A DNA stretch of 64,000 bases from Spirosoma sp. SC4-14 (GTDB lineage: Bacteria; Bacteroidota; Bacteroidia; Cytophagales; Spirosomataceae): NCBI RefSeq assembly GCF_037201965.1, contig NZ_CP147518.1, positions 309,001 through 373,000 on the forward strand, written 5' to 3'. The notes beneath the pieces are model-generated. The model ran no database searches, was not told the DNA's origin, and saw only the letters and a program-made list of their open reading frames with translations. This document shows positions 16,616 to 25,997 of the stretch, in pieces (within the stretch, counting starts at the first letter, position 1; the number at the start of each line of letters is the position of its first letter). A program made the position numbers and the translations under genes.

Positions 16616-19600
16616 TTAAAAACCAAGTTGTAGACCAACCATCAATGTACGAGCCTGTGGGAACTGACCGTAGTCGATACCGTTGGTAAGCGTACCGTTC
16701 GAGCGGGAGCCGACCTCTGGGTCATAGCCCGTATACTTGGTGAACGTCAGTAGGTTTGTAGAGGCTACGTAGATGCGTGCCCGGCTAAGGGTGCCACGCG
16801 AGAACGACTGCAGGGCTGCAACAGGTATTGTATAGCCAATGGAGAGGTTTTTGAGTCGTAGATACGAGCCATCTTCAATAAACCGATCCGATGTGCGAGA
16901 GTTGCCGTTGGGGTCGCCATCAACAGCGCGCGGAACATCAGTGTTGGTATTGGTGGGCGTCCAGGCGCGCAGTACGTCGGTTCCGGCATTGAATAACCGG
17001 AGCATTCCTTGTTCAATAACTTTTACGCCGTTGTAAATTTTGTTGCCCTGCACCCCCTGAAAGAACAGTGATGCATCGAAACCCCGGTAATTGGCCGAAA
17101 GGTTAAGACCATAGGTAAAGTTAGGCAGAAAGCTACCCAGATTGACCCGGTCGCTGGCGTCAATCTTACCATCGCCGTTGGCATCAACAAACCGCAAATC
17201 GCCTGGTTGAGCGTTATCCTGCGTGGGAGCGGCTTTAACCTCGTCGGCACTCTGGAAAATCCCGGCTACTTTCCAGCCGTAGAAATATTGGATTGGTTGC
17301 CCTGCTTCGGTGCGGGTAATGTCGAAGCCGCCATAGTCGGCATTGGCTCCATTGAGCAGGGGCGATACAGTTGGCCCCAGACTGAGCACTTTGTTTCGTA
17401 TAAAACTGATATTGCCGGATGCATTAAACCGCAACGCTCCTTTCGATTTATTATAACCCAACTGAAACTCGACCCCGTTGTTGCGCATACTACCCACGTT
17501 CACAATCGGCGATTGTGTATAGCCAATGGAAGGTGCAATCGGTTGATTCAGTATCAATCCATCGGTGTTGCGCTGATACACTTCGGCCGACAGAGTAATG
17601 CTATTATTGAGCAGACCCAGATCAAGCCCAAAGTTGCTCATTTTGGTAACCTCCCAACTCAGGTCGGTATTGCCGAGCCTGTCGAAGTAGGTGCCCTGCG
17701 TTCGGGTATCGCCCCCAATTATGGCATTGGTATTTTGGGATACCGCTACCTGCCACGAATAATCTCCGATGCCATTGAAGCCCATTGTACCGTAGCTGGC
17801 CCGGATTTTTAATTCTGAAATGGTTGGTACATTTTTCAGGAAAGGCTCTTCGCTGATGCGCCAACCGGCCGAAACTGAGGGGAAGTTACCCCACTTTTTG
17901 CCAGGTGCGAAGCGTGACGAGCCGTCGCGCCGGAACGTGGCCCCCAACAGATATTTACCCGCGTATTCGTAATTAAGACGCCCTACATACGACAGCAGCA
18001 CATTCTCTGAACGGGTACCTGTCAGGCCCGCACTAGTGCTGATGATGGCGTTTAATTCGCGAATCGTATTTGAAGACGCCTGGCCCGTACCAACAATTTC
18101 GAGCATTCGGCCGGCCTGACGCTCGGCTACTGCTACCACATTGATGGTATGTTTGCCAAACGTCTTCTCATACGTTAACTGGTTAGAAATCAAAGGGGAA
18201 GTATAGGTGTAACGATCATCGGATAGACTGGCGAGGGCTCTGGCGTTGAAGCTTTCGTTATAGATCGGCAGGAACGAATACGTCCGGGCCGACACGTAGT
18301 CGATACCGCCCCGAATCCGGTAGGTCAGACCGTCAAACAGCTTCACATCCAGATAAGCGCTTCCTAAAATTTTCATGCGTTGGGTATTGCTCTGATCCTG
18401 TAAAGCCGCCCGTACGGGATTTTGTGGGTCGGAGCCATCAGAACCATCGGGACCTCGATAGCCGCCGAGTAAGGTAGGATCTTCAATAGGCATGTAGGGT
18501 GTCATACGGATCATGTTCTGCACCTGCGTCCGCCCACCGGCACTTACTTCGTTGAGTTTGTCGTCGTATGAAATCGTCAGCGATTGCCCGAACGAGAATC
18601 GTTTGCTGATCGTATGGTCGGAGTTGATGCGGAAATTGCCCCGTTTGTAGCCCGTACCGATCATAATTCCCTGCTGATCGAAATAGCCCATCGACGAATA
18701 AAACCGTGACTTCTCATTTCCGCCCGACAACTGAACACTGTGCTGCGTAATGGGAGCATTGCGGAACATGGCTTTTTGCCAATCGGTGTCCGTTTGGGCA
18801 TAGGTTTGCGTAGCACCCGCGTAGATTGGCTGGTTCATATTGGCAAAGCGGGCGGGTACGGGTTGGCCCGCATTGGTGCGAAGAGCTGTACCATACTGAA
18901 TATATTCGTCGCGATTCAGCAGGTCGAGCTGGCGCCAGGCGCTTTGGGTACCTACGTAACCGTCGTAACTCACGTGCAGTTTTCCGTCGGAAGACCCTTT
19001 TTTTGTTGTAATAATGATGACACCATTTGCCGCCCGTGAACCGTAGATAGCGGCAGAGGAAGCATCTTTCAGTACATCGACCGATTCAATATCCCGCGTG
19101 TCGAAGTTATTCAGATCGCTTGTTGGGAAACCGTCGATAACGTACAATGGATTAGCTGCGTAGTTGATTGAGCCAATCCCCCGGATGCGAACAATAGGTG
19201 TTTCGCCTGGCGATCCATTGGAAACCACATTGACGCCCGGTACGCGCCCCTGAATAGCCTGTTCAACACTTGGAACGGGTAACTGCGTTACTTCCTGCGC
19301 TGAAATAGATGAAATGGCACCCGTTACCGATGCCCGTTTCTGCGTTCCATAGCCTACAACAACAACTTCGCTTAGCGCTTTTACATCGTCGATTAAGGTT
19401 ACGTTAACCCGGCTCCGATTGGCCACGGCAACTTCCTGCGATACATAACCTACAAAGCTGAATACCAATGTGGCATTATTGGCTGCGTTCAGGGCGTAAT
19501 TTCCCTGTACGTCGGTGGTTGTTCCCCGGTTTGTCCCTTTGATGACCACACTTACTCCCGGAATGCCCTGACCATTTTTGTCGGTTACTTTGCCGGTAAT

Positions 19601-20083
19601 ATCGGCCTGTGGATTACCAGATGTCATCGACCAGCCAATGCGTTCCAGTTTGTCCAGTGTTCGGTCGGGTAGGCTTATTGGGGCTGATGCCTGATCGGGA
19701 CTGGTTTTGGTTTCGATTTGCTCGATTTTTCGAAAAAGCTTACTGTTTTTTTCCTTGGTTGAAACGATAGCGTAAAATTTGGGCTGCACTTTCCGATAGG
19801 TCAGGTCTTTATTGGTCAGGAGGTAGGTTAACTCTGCTTCCAGATTCTGGCTATGGCGGATGGGCATCTGCACTTTGGTATCGACCAGGTTGGTAGGGTA
19901 GATGAACGAAACCCCAAAGTGTTGTTCTAGTTCAGCTAATGCGCTGCGTAATGTAAGTTGCCGGGTGTCTGCGGCCTGAGTCAGGTAAGAAGCATATCGG
20001 GTGCTTGAGGCAAGAAGTTGCGCTCGGACTGGTAAAGTCCCAACCAATAGCAACGACCCCAGTACGATTAGTTGTTTATTCAT
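16616..20083 (-). CDS. SusC/RagA TonB-dependent receptor with N-terminal STN domain
   Basis: A 1155-residue TonB-dependent outer-membrane importer. In order: signal peptide MNKQLIVLGSLLLVGTLPVRAQ; a secretin/TonB short N-terminal (STN) domain at about residues 40-115 (LTLRSALAELEQHFGVSFIY), which signals to the FecR protein; a carboxypeptidase-regulatory-like domain (ITGKVTDKNGQGIPGVSVVI) near residues 160-245; the plug, with SEVVVVGYGTQKRASVTGAI and ANGVIIITTKKG; and a long beta-barrel ending in LMVGLQLGF. The frame runs on upstream, but ATG 20083 gives the signal peptide and overlaps the fecR stop by 8 bp, which suggests translational coupling. Confidence 0.95.
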   Translation of the reverse strand: MNKQLIVLGSLLLVGTLPVRAQLLASSTRYASYLTQAADTRQLTLRSALAELEQHFGVSFIYPTNLVDTKVQMPIRHSQNLEAELTYLLTNKDLTYRKVQPKFYAIVSTKEKNSKLFRKIEQIETKTSPDQASAPISLPDRTLDKLERIGWSMTSGNPQADITGKVTDKNGQGIPGVSVVIKGTNRGTTTDVQGNYALNAANNATLVFSFVGYVSQEVAVANRSRVNVTLIDDVKALSEVVVVGYGTQKRASVTGAISSISAQEVTQLPVPSVEQAIQGRVPGVNVVSNGSPGETPIVRIRGIGSINYAANPLYVIDGFPTSDLNNFDTRDIESVDVLKDASSAAIYGSRAANGVIIITTKKGSSDGKLHVSYDGYVGTQSAWRQLDLLNRDEYIQYGTALRTNAGQPVPARFANMNQPIYAGATQTYAQTDTDWQKAMFRNAPITQHSVQLSGGNEKSRFYSSMGYFDQQGIMIGTGYKRGNFRINSDHTISKRFSFGQSLTISYDDKLNEVSAGGRTQVQNMIRMTPYMPIEDPTLLGGYRGPDGSDGSDPQNPVRAALQDQSNTQRMKILGSAYLDVKLFDGLTYRIRGGIDYVSARTYSFLPIYNESFNARALASLSDDRYTYTSPLISNQLTYEKTFGKHTINVVAVAERQAGRMLEIVGTGQASSNTIRELNAIISTSAGLTGTRSENVLLSYVGRLNYEYAGKYLLGATFRRDGSSRFAPGKKWGNFPSVSAGWRISEEPFLKNVPTISELKIRASYGTMGFNGIGDYSWQVAVSQNTNAIIGGDTRTQGTYFDRLGNTDLSWEVTKMSNFGLDLGLLNNSITLSAEVYQRNTDGLILNQPIAPSIGYTQSPIVNVGSMRNNGVEFQLGYNKSKGALRFNASGNISFIRNKVLSLGPTVSPLLNGANADYGGFDITRTEAGQPIQYFYGWKVAGIFQSADEVKAAPTQDNAQPGDLRFVDANGDGKIDASDRVNLGSFLPNFTYGLNLSANYRGFDASLFFQGVQGNKIYNGVKVIEQGMLRLFNAGTDVLRAWTPTNTNTDVPRAVDGDPNGNSRTSDRFIEDGSYLRLKNLSIGYTIPVAALQSFSRGTLSRARIYVASTNLLTFTKYTGYDPEVGSRSNGTLTNGIDYGQFPQARTLMVGLQLGF

Positions 20084-21086
20084 GATCAGGGTGGCTAGTA
20101 CGTTGAATCGTGATCTGATTAGTATGTTGAGTAATTCGCAAGTCAAATACGGTCGATAGACCATTCAGGATGGTTTGCATCGATTGGTTCGGTATCGTGC
20201 CCGATAGCGTTTGGCGCCGTAAGTCCGGATCGGTAATTGTTATCTGTACTCCGTAGGTGTCTTCCAGCATCTGAGCTACTTCCAGCAGGGTGATTCCGTC
20301 GAATTTCAGTTTGCCTGTTCGCCAGGCCGACTGCGCTTCTGCATCGACTCGTCTGCGATAATATTCTTTAGTAGCTACGTCGGCATAAACCAGATCGCCC
20401 GGGTGCATTACTAGTTTTTGGCTGGTCTGATTTCCGACATCGAGCTGGATTTTCCCAGTGGTCAGCACTACTTTGGCGTGGCTCTTACGGGCCAGCACAT
20501 TGAACTGAGTTCCCAGCACTTCGATGTTTAGTTTGTTTGGCAAATGGACTACAAACCGTTCGTGATTGCGTTGATGGGTAACCTGAAAGAACCCTTCTCC
20601 TTCCAGCCAGACCTCGCGAGTCTGTCCACTTTTCCAGGAAGGCGCATAGCGCAGACAACTGTTGCCGTTAAGGGCAACAGTGGAGCCATCGGGTAGCGTG
20701 AGCCGGGTTGTTTTGCCAAAGGCGGTGTGCTCGACCAGATCGGCTGGGTTTAGCGCCCGATAGCCAAAAAAGGTACCCGTGGCCAGTAAGAGAGCCCCCA
20801 CAAAAACGGCGGCCCATCGTATAGGCTGGCTGAACCAGTTAATCCGGCGTATGGTTGGTTGAGATTGGGCCGACGCAATACGTTGCCTGATGGCATTGAG
20901 CAGTTGGTCGGCATCGGGAGCAGGAACGTCTGGCGGGGCATGCCAGTCGGCAGCACCGAGTTGATTATTGAGTCGGGTAGTCAGATACAGCCGACCTTCT
21001 TCAGTAGTAAACCAATCAAGTACGCGCCGAGCTTCGTCGGGGCTTACCTGATTGGTAAAGTACCGTTGGAGTAATGATTCGGTCAT
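20076..21086 (-). CDS. FecR family anti-sigma factor
   Basis: Inner-membrane anti-sigma/signal transducer that holds the ECF sigma factor until the STN domain of the SusC receptor signals ligand. The 336-residue protein has a cytoplasmic N-terminal region (MTESLLQRYFTNQVSPDEARRVLDW), one membrane segment at about residues 91-109, and a periplasmic FecR domain (TRLTLPDGSTVALNGNSCLRY, EVWLEGEGFFQVTH, NIEVLGTQFNV). The C-terminal DUF4974-type domain (LKFDGITLLEVAQMLEDTYG) is the part expected to contact the STN domain. ATG 21086 gives the usual FecR N-terminus; the GTG further upstream is unlikely. Confidence 0.93.
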   Translation of the reverse strand: MTESLLQRYFTNQVSPDEARRVLDWFTTEEGRLYLTTRLNNQLGAADWHAPPDVPAPDADQLLNAIRQRIASAQSQPTIRRINWFSQPIRWAAVFVGALLLATGTFFGYRALNPADLVEHTAFGKTTRLTLPDGSTVALNGNSCLRYAPSWKSGQTREVWLEGEGFFQVTHQRNHERFVVHLPNKLNIEVLGTQFNVLARKSHAKVVLTTGKIQLDVGNQTSQKLVMHPGDLVYADVATKEYYRRRVDAEAQSAWRTGKLKFDGITLLEVAQMLEDTYGVQITITDPDLRRQTLSGTIPNQSMQTILNGLSTVFDLRITQHTNQITIQRTSHPDHE

Positions 21087-21165
21087 AGGTGTAGGAAAGC
21101 CAGTATGCTCTCTATACACCACCCGAAGCAGGAAGTATTATTGGAATCGAAAAAAAAGTTCAGGC

Positions 21166-21750
21166 TTAATTACAAAAAACGGCCAGCCAAACAATCATGG
21201 CTTCAATGCCGGCATGTTGCCGCAGGTAATCGCGCAGAAAACGGCAGGCATGATAATACTGAACTTTAGCGGTGTTTATGGAAATCTCAAGCTGCGAGGC
21301 AACTTCTTCGTTTGTCAGTCCTTTTTCTGAACGTAAAATAAATACCAACCGGCGTTGGGCAGAAAGCTGCCGCAGTCCATCGAGCACTACCGACCCATAT
21401 TCGCTCAGTACCAGCGCTTCTTCGGTTGATGTGTCTACATCTGGTTGAGTCGACTGGTGGCTGAGGTGGCGCAAAATAGCCCGCTTTTCGTCGCGAAGCA
21501 TATTGATCATTTGGTGGCGCATAGCTGTTGCGAGATAGTTTCTAACCGATTGCGATTCGTCTAATTGTTCGCGATGAGTCCAAAGCTTCAGGTACACCTC
21601 CTGGAGGGCATCTTCGGCAAGGGCTGGATCTTTCACGTATTGAATTGAAATGCTGTACAGATAATGGTAATATCGCCGAAACAAAGTTTCGAACGCAGCC
21701 TCATCGTGCTGTTTCAAACGAAGCGTCAATTCCGTATCCGTCAGTTCCAT
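21166..21750 (-). CDS. ECF RNA polymerase sigma factor (SusCD-linked)
   Basis: A 194-residue extracytoplasmic-function sigma factor of the Bacteroidota type. Region 2 is seen in DEAAFETLFRRYYHYLYSIS and EDALQEVYLKLW; region 4 in LSAQRRLVFILRSEKGLT and NEEVASQLEISINTAKVQYY, the helix-turn-helix that reads the -35 element. It lies 79 bp upstream of fecR and starts the locus. Its regulon probably includes its own operon. The minus-strand box TACATTTG at 21825-21818 may be its basal promoter. The ATG at 21750 is preferred over an upstream in-frame GTG. Confidence 0.93.
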   Translation of the reverse strand: MELTDTELTLRLKQHDEAAFETLFRRYYHYLYSISIQYVKDPALAEDALQEVYLKLWTHREQLDESQSVRNYLATAMRHQMINMLRDEKRAILRHLSHQSTQPDVDTSTEEALVLSEYGSVVLDGLRQLSAQRRLVFILRSEKGLTNEEVASQLEISINTAKVQYYHACRFLRDYLRQHAGIEAMIVWLAVFCN

Positions 21751-21922
21751 AGGAGGTAGATGCAGGGGCACTGCGAACGGTTACATTCAGAAGGCGCAAA
21801 AAAAATACTCGAGCGAACAAATGTAGTAAGAATTGTTTCGATTAGGAAAAGAATACTTTTTATTTGTTGGATGCAATAGTAAAATTACAACCTGAACCAT
21901 TCTATTGGCTTTTTCACTTTCC

Positions 21923-24349
21923 ATGCGCTATTTAAAAGCTGTACTCATTTCGTTAGTTACCGTTCTTCTTATCTGGGCATTAAATCGATCCTGGGGTGCC
22001 GTTCCGGCCTTTGGGGCTTTGCTGAGTCCGTTTACCGGATTTTGGCAAAATGCTGAATCTGTACGCGACTCCGATGAGGAAATCGACTTAAAAGGTACTC
22101 AGGCTCCTGTTACGGTTGTCTTCGACGATATGGCCGTACCACACGTTTTTGCACAGAACGATCACGACGTCTATTTTGCTCAGGGTTACCTTACGGCCCG
22201 CGATCGGCTTTGGCAAATGGAATTTCAGACTCATGCTGCTGCTGGTCGTCTCTCTGAAGTGGTTGGCGAACGAGCGCTTCCCCTCGATCGGTTCAACCGG
22301 GAAATCGGGATGGGGTATGGGGCCGAACAGGCGCTGAAAGCAATGATGAGCGACGATACGGCGAAGCTGATTGTGGAAGCTTATACGGCAGGTGTAAATG
22401 CCTGGATTGCACAACTGAAACCCGCCGATTATCCCATCGAATATAAATTGCTGGGGTATACACCTGAACCCTGGTCGGCATTGAAATGTGCCTTGTTGCT
22501 CAAAGCTATGACCAGCACGTTGGCCAGCGGAGCCGATGACCTCCAAATGAGTAATATACAACAGGTATTTGGAAGGGCTGTTACCAATGATCTCTTTCCG
22601 GACTATCCTACTCACGAAGACCCAATTATTCCGCCCGGAACAAAATGGGATTTCAAACCATTGGCGATTCCTAAACCGCCCGATTCGCCATCGGTAGCGA
22701 ACCCAATTGCAATGAACTGGCCCGTCGGCAATCCAGAAATTGGGAGTAATAACTGGGCCGTAAGTGCTCAGAAATCGGCTACAGGGTATCCCATTCTGGC
22801 CAACGATCCACACCTGACACTGAGTTTGCCATCAATCTGGTACCAAATTCAACTGGTTTCGCCAACGATGAATGCCTGCGGAGTATCGCTGCCGGGTTCG
22901 CCAGGTGTTATTATTGGATTCAATAAAGACATTGCCTGGGGAGTTACCAATGTTGGTGCCGATGTGCTTGATTTCTATAAAATCCGGTTTCGCGATGCAC
23001 GCAAAGAGGAATACCTTCATGGGGGAGTCTGGAAACCCGTTCGGCGCCGGCTCGAAGTAATTAAAGTAAAAGGCAAACCCGATGTGATCGATACCGTATA
23101 TTACACTCACCACGGACCTATAGTCAATCAGGCTGGGCAGCGTGGTTTTCGGGCTAACATTCCGTCGGGCTATGCTGCCCGCTGGATTGCACACGAACCT
23201 ACCAACGAATTACACTGCTACTATATCCTGAACCGGGCCAAAAACTATGACGACTACGTTCGGTCATTAGCTTATTATGGAGCGCCCGCTCAGAACTTTA
23301 TTTTTGCCGATGTACATAAAGACATTGCTATTTCGCCAAACGGTAAGTTTCCGTTGAAGTGGAAAGAACAGGGAAAGTATCTGCTCGATGGTACTAATCC
23401 GGCCAATGACTGGCAGGGCTGGATTCCGGCCGCACAAAATCCGCGCGTGAAAAATCCGCCCAGAGGTTTTGTCAGTTCTGCCAATCAGTTTTCGACAGAT
23501 CCTACCTATCCTTACTATATTAACTGGCAATTTGCTCCGGCCGAGCGTGGAATACGAATTAACCAGCGCCTGGCAGCAATGCAGCACGTTACGACCGATA
23601 GTATGCGTCGGTTACAAAACGATGTGTACAATTTGAGGGCTGCGATGTCTCTTCCTAAACTGCTCTCAAACATTAATGCACAGGCACTAACGGGTGAGTA
23701 TGCTAAGGTTTTTGCTATACTTAACGATTGGAAATACCAGAATGACACCAGCTCAATTGGGGCAACGATCTTTACAGAATGGAACCGTCAGTTGACCGAC
23801 GCTATCTGGAAAGATGAATTTGACCGGGGCGATACTGTGCTGATGCGTCTGCCCAGCTTCGATCGAACACTGACCCTTATTGAGCGCGACCCTAAATCAC
23901 ATTGGTTCGATAACGTAAAAACAAAACCAGTTGAAAGCCTGGCCGATGTGTTAACCAGCAGTTTGCGGGCCACCTGCGATTCGCTCATAAAAAAACACGG
24001 TCCTGTTGGACCATCCTGGGAGTGGAGCAGGCATAAGGCAACAGCGATTCGGCATCTGGTGCCGGGCCTGGATGCCTTCAGTGCTTTACATGTGCAAATG
24101 GGTGGAGGTAGTAATATTGTGAACGCTACTACCGAACGAACCGGCCCTTCGTGGCGAATGGTTGTTGAGCTGGGGCCAACTCCCAGAGCTTATGGCGTGT
24201 ATCCGGGGGGGCAGTCGGGCAATCCGGGCAATCCCAACTATCAGAACATGATCGAAACCTGGCGCCAGGGCCAACTCAACGAACTGGTTTATTTACAAAC
24301 GGCGCAGGATAAAAATCCGCATCTGAAACGCAAGTTGATTCTTAACTAG
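21923..24349 (+). CDS. Penicillin acylase family protein (Ntn hydrolase)
   Basis: An 808-residue N-terminal-nucleophile amidohydrolase of the penicillin/acyl-homoserine-lactone acylase family. One N-terminal hydrophobic segment (LKAVLISLVTVLLIWAL) exports or anchors it. The precursor should cut itself before Ser275 in GSNNWAVS, freeing that serine as the nucleophile; the alpha-chain motif HDVYFAQGYLTARDRLWQME and the beta-chain motifs ANDPHLTLSLPSIWYQ and NIVNATTERTGPSWRMVVEL are all present. The natural substrate is unknown; acyl amides such as quorum signals or lipopeptides are possible. The frame opens with TTG at 21905, and ATG 21923 is preferred. It is divergent from the ECF sigma gene. 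Confidence 0.92.
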   Translation: MRYLKAVLISLVTVLLIWALNRSWGAVPAFGALLSPFTGFWQNAESVRDSDEEIDLKGTQAPVTVVFDDMAVPHVFAQNDHDVYFAQGYLTARDRLWQMEFQTHAAAGRLSEVVGERALPLDRFNREIGMGYGAEQALKAMMSDDTAKLIVEAYTAGVNAWIAQLKPADYPIEYKLLGYTPEPWSALKCALLLKAMTSTLASGADDLQMSNIQQVFGRAVTNDLFPDYPTHEDPIIPPGTKWDFKPLAIPKPPDSPSVANPIAMNWPVGNPEIGSNNWAVSAQKSATGYPILANDPHLTLSLPSIWYQIQLVSPTMNACGVSLPGSPGVIIGFNKDIAWGVTNVGADVLDFYKIRFRDARKEEYLHGGVWKPVRRRLEVIKVKGKPDVIDTVYYTHHGPIVNQAGQRGFRANIPSGYAARWIAHEPTNELHCYYILNRAKNYDDYVRSLAYYGAPAQNFIFADVHKDIAISPNGKFPLKWKEQGKYLLDGTNPANDWQGWIPAAQNPRVKNPPRGFVSSANQFSTDPTYPYYINWQFAPAERGIRINQRLAAMQHVTTDSMRRLQNDVYNLRAAMSLPKLLSNINAQALTGEYAKVFAILNDWKYQNDTSSIGATIFTEWNRQLTDAIWKDEFDRGDTVLMRLPSFDRTLTLIERDPKSHWFDNVKTKPVESLADVLTSSLRATCDSLIKKHGPVGPSWEWSRHKATAIRHLVPGLDAFSALHVQMGGGSNIVNATTERTGPSWRMVVELGPTPRAYGVYPGGQSGNPGNPNYQNMIETWRQGQLNELVYLQTAQDKNPHLKRKLILN

Positions 24350-24404
24350 TGCGAGTTATCGAATATTATAAAAAATAGGGCGGCTTTCTGGCTGCGTTCC
24401 CCTC

Positions 24405-24767
24405 ATGATTCAACTAATTTTAATTGTCGTTCTTGGCTTATTGGCTCAGCTTGTGTTGCCCTGGTGGAGTTTGGCCATTGTTGCCTTTCTGGTATGCTTT
24501 TGGCGTAGTTCGCGCGCCAGCCTGGCTTTTTTTTACGGATTTGCAGGCATTACTTTGTTATGGGGAGGCTATGCATTACTGATCCATCTGCGTACGGATG
24601 GTATTTTCACCGGTCGCATGAGCCAGCTACTTTTTCAGACGGCCAATACGGCCTTGCCATTAATCATAACCGCACTTGTGGGGGGGCTGGTAGGCGGTTT
24701 TGCCGGACTATCAGGCTACTTCGTTCGGCAAGTCACCGGAAATCAAACAATAAATCGTATTTCCTGA
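24405..24767 (+). CDS. Small inner-membrane protein, function unknown
   Basis: A 120-residue protein that is mostly hydrophobic, with four likely membrane segments: about residues 3-30, 40-60 (FFYGFAGITLLWGGYALLI), 80-95 (TANTALPLIITALVGG) and a glycine-rich segment around 91-108. No catalytic motif or familiar domain is seen. It lies 55 bp after the penicillin acylase gene on the same strand and may be co-transcribed with it. Similar small membrane proteins of unknown function are common in Cytophagales. Confidence 0.65.
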   Translation: MIQLILIVVLGLLAQLVLPWWSLAIVAFLVCFWRSSRASLAFFYGFAGITLLWGGYALLIHLRTDGIFTGRMSQLLFQTANTALPLIITALVGGLVGGFAGLSGYFVRQVTGNQTINRIS

Positions 24768-24780
24768 ACCGGAAATCTCC

Positions 24781-24788
24781 TACATTTG
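24781..24788 (+). promoter_or_regulatory. Candidate -7 box for the OmpH-like gene (TACATTTG)
   Basis: TACATTTG fits the Bacteroidota -7 box and lies 36 nt before the GTG start. The upstream box is poor: TTTC at 24760-24763, 17 nt away. Confidence 0.45.
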
Positions 24789-24823
24789 TAGGATAAACTT
24801 GCAACTAACCAATCTTTTTTCCT

Positions 24824-25432
24824 GTGAAGAATGCCTCATTAATTCTGAACGTCATCTTGACAATCGCCGTAGCTGTTCTCTATTATCTTCATTTTAAAGA
24901 TCATCAGTCCGAAACCGCTCCTGCCACAGCCATTCCTGCCGAAGCAAAAGGCAAAGCTATAGTGTATGTGAATGTAGATTCGCTGCTAACAAAATACGAC
25001 TATTTTAAAGACACGCAGAAAGTGCTGGAAAGCAAACGTTTCCAACTCGAAAACGAATTGACGACAAAAGGACGTAATCTGCAAAATAAAGTAGCCTTCT
25101 TTCAGCAACGGGCGGCTACTATGACTCAGGAACAAGGTCGGGCCACTGAGGCATCGCTTCAGAAAGAGCAGCAGGACATTCTGGCTTACCGCGAGCGGGC
25201 AGCCCAAAACCTGGCCCTGGAAGAGCAGGAGAAAAATAAAGAGCTATATGACCGGATTTTCGACTACCTGAAAAAGCAAAATGCTCAAAACAAATATGAG
25301 TTTGTACTGGGCTTTACTAAAGGGGGAGGAATCCTTTTTGCTGATACCGACAACGACCAGACCAGCAAAATTCTGGAGGGCCTGAATAAAGAGTACCAGA
25401 GCACCCAGACGCCTAAGCAGCCTAAAAAATAG
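24824..25432 (+). CDS. OmpH/Skp family periplasmic chaperone-like protein
   Basis: A 202-residue protein with an uncleaved-looking N-terminal anchor (LILNVILTIAVAVLYYLHF) and a long coiled-coil body (about residues 60-160, rich in Gln, Glu and Lys). That is the Skp/OmpH layout, in which helical arms hold unfolded outer-membrane proteins. The family strand motif IVYVNVDSLLTKYDYF opens the domain and YEFVLGFTKGGGILFAD closes it. Translation appears to begin at GTG 24824, as no in-frame ATG lies nearby. A strong 25-bp-stem terminator follows. Confidence 0.85.
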   Translation: MKNASLILNVILTIAVAVLYYLHFKDHQSETAPATAIPAEAKGKAIVYVNVDSLLTKYDYFKDTQKVLESKRFQLENELTTKGRNLQNKVAFFQQRAATMTQEQGRATEASLQKEQQDILAYRERAAQNLALEEQEKNKELYDRIFDYLKKQNAQNKYEFVLGFTKGGGILFADTDNDQTSKILEGLNKEYQSTQTPKQPKK

Positions 25433-25444
25433 CTGTAGCTACCT

Positions 25445-25508
25445 CCCTAAAAAAGGTGCTCCTTTCTTCGGATTTCATGAAGAAAGGAGCACCTTTTTTA
25501 GGGCGAGC
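25445..25508 (+). terminator. Strong terminator after the OmpH-like gene
   Basis: Arm 25445-25469 is the exact reverse complement of 25479-25503 (25 bp, 9-nt loop). The arms contain A and T runs, so the hairpin could work in both directions. It begins 13 nt after the stop codon. Confidence 0.85.
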
Positions 25509-25997
25509 TGTTTCTGATTGGCTCATGAAACCATAACTATGGCATCATTCTTGATATGAGCAACCGACTAGTCTGATTCATCAATTACGAGTTATAGCCA
25601 ACGCCCCTCAATAAACTTAGCCTCCATAAAACTATTTATAAAGGCTGGGAATACAGATGGGGCACTGTTTTTGCAAAAAAAGCAGTAGTGCTACTGGCTT
25701 AAAATACCAGCTTAGCTTTATACCAATATCGCTTTGGTTTGGGTCGGTGTTGTATCGGGTCTTGAGGCTGTGACTTTGATACCGTTCTGCGGAACGCAGG
25801 CACCGACCCACCAGGCGACTCGCTTCCGAAAAGGGATCAAATTTTTTCTGATGCCGTAAACCTCTGATTAATTTCCGGTGTTGTTGGTCTTACCAGATTA
25901 CATTTGTAGCCTGATTAACTTGACTTACACTCTGATTGATGAGGGCAACGCCACAACTTTGGCAACGTTCAGTCATCATAGACTATACATTTAGTAC
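25504..25997. other. Long spacer upstream of smpB
   Basis: About 490 bp without a credible gene. It contains the structured element at 25740-25810 and a possible smpB -7 box, TACATTTG, at 25899-25906 about 90 nt before the smpB ATG. I looked for ssrA (tmRNA) here and did not see its tRNA-like ends. Confidence 0.6.
25740..25810. ncRNA. Candidate structured element with three-way-junction fold
   Basis: TGGGTCGGTG (25740-25749) pairs exactly with CACCGACCCA (25801-25810). Inside are two smaller helices: GTATC with GATAC (about 25752-25756 and 25777-25781) and CTGCG with CGCAG around a GAA loop (about 25786-25798). The three helices would form a closed three-way junction of 71 nt. It could be a small RNA, an mRNA leader element of smpB or a dispersed repeat; the strand is unknown. 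Confidence 0.4.

Noticed and set aside
22088..22813. 241-codon frame antisense to the penicillin acylase gene
   Set aside because: No signal, domain or promoter; the sense frame has full family motifs.
25504..25997. tmRNA (ssrA) gene upstream of smpB
   Set aside because: No tRNA-like acceptor and T arm at the ends and no tag reading frame were found.
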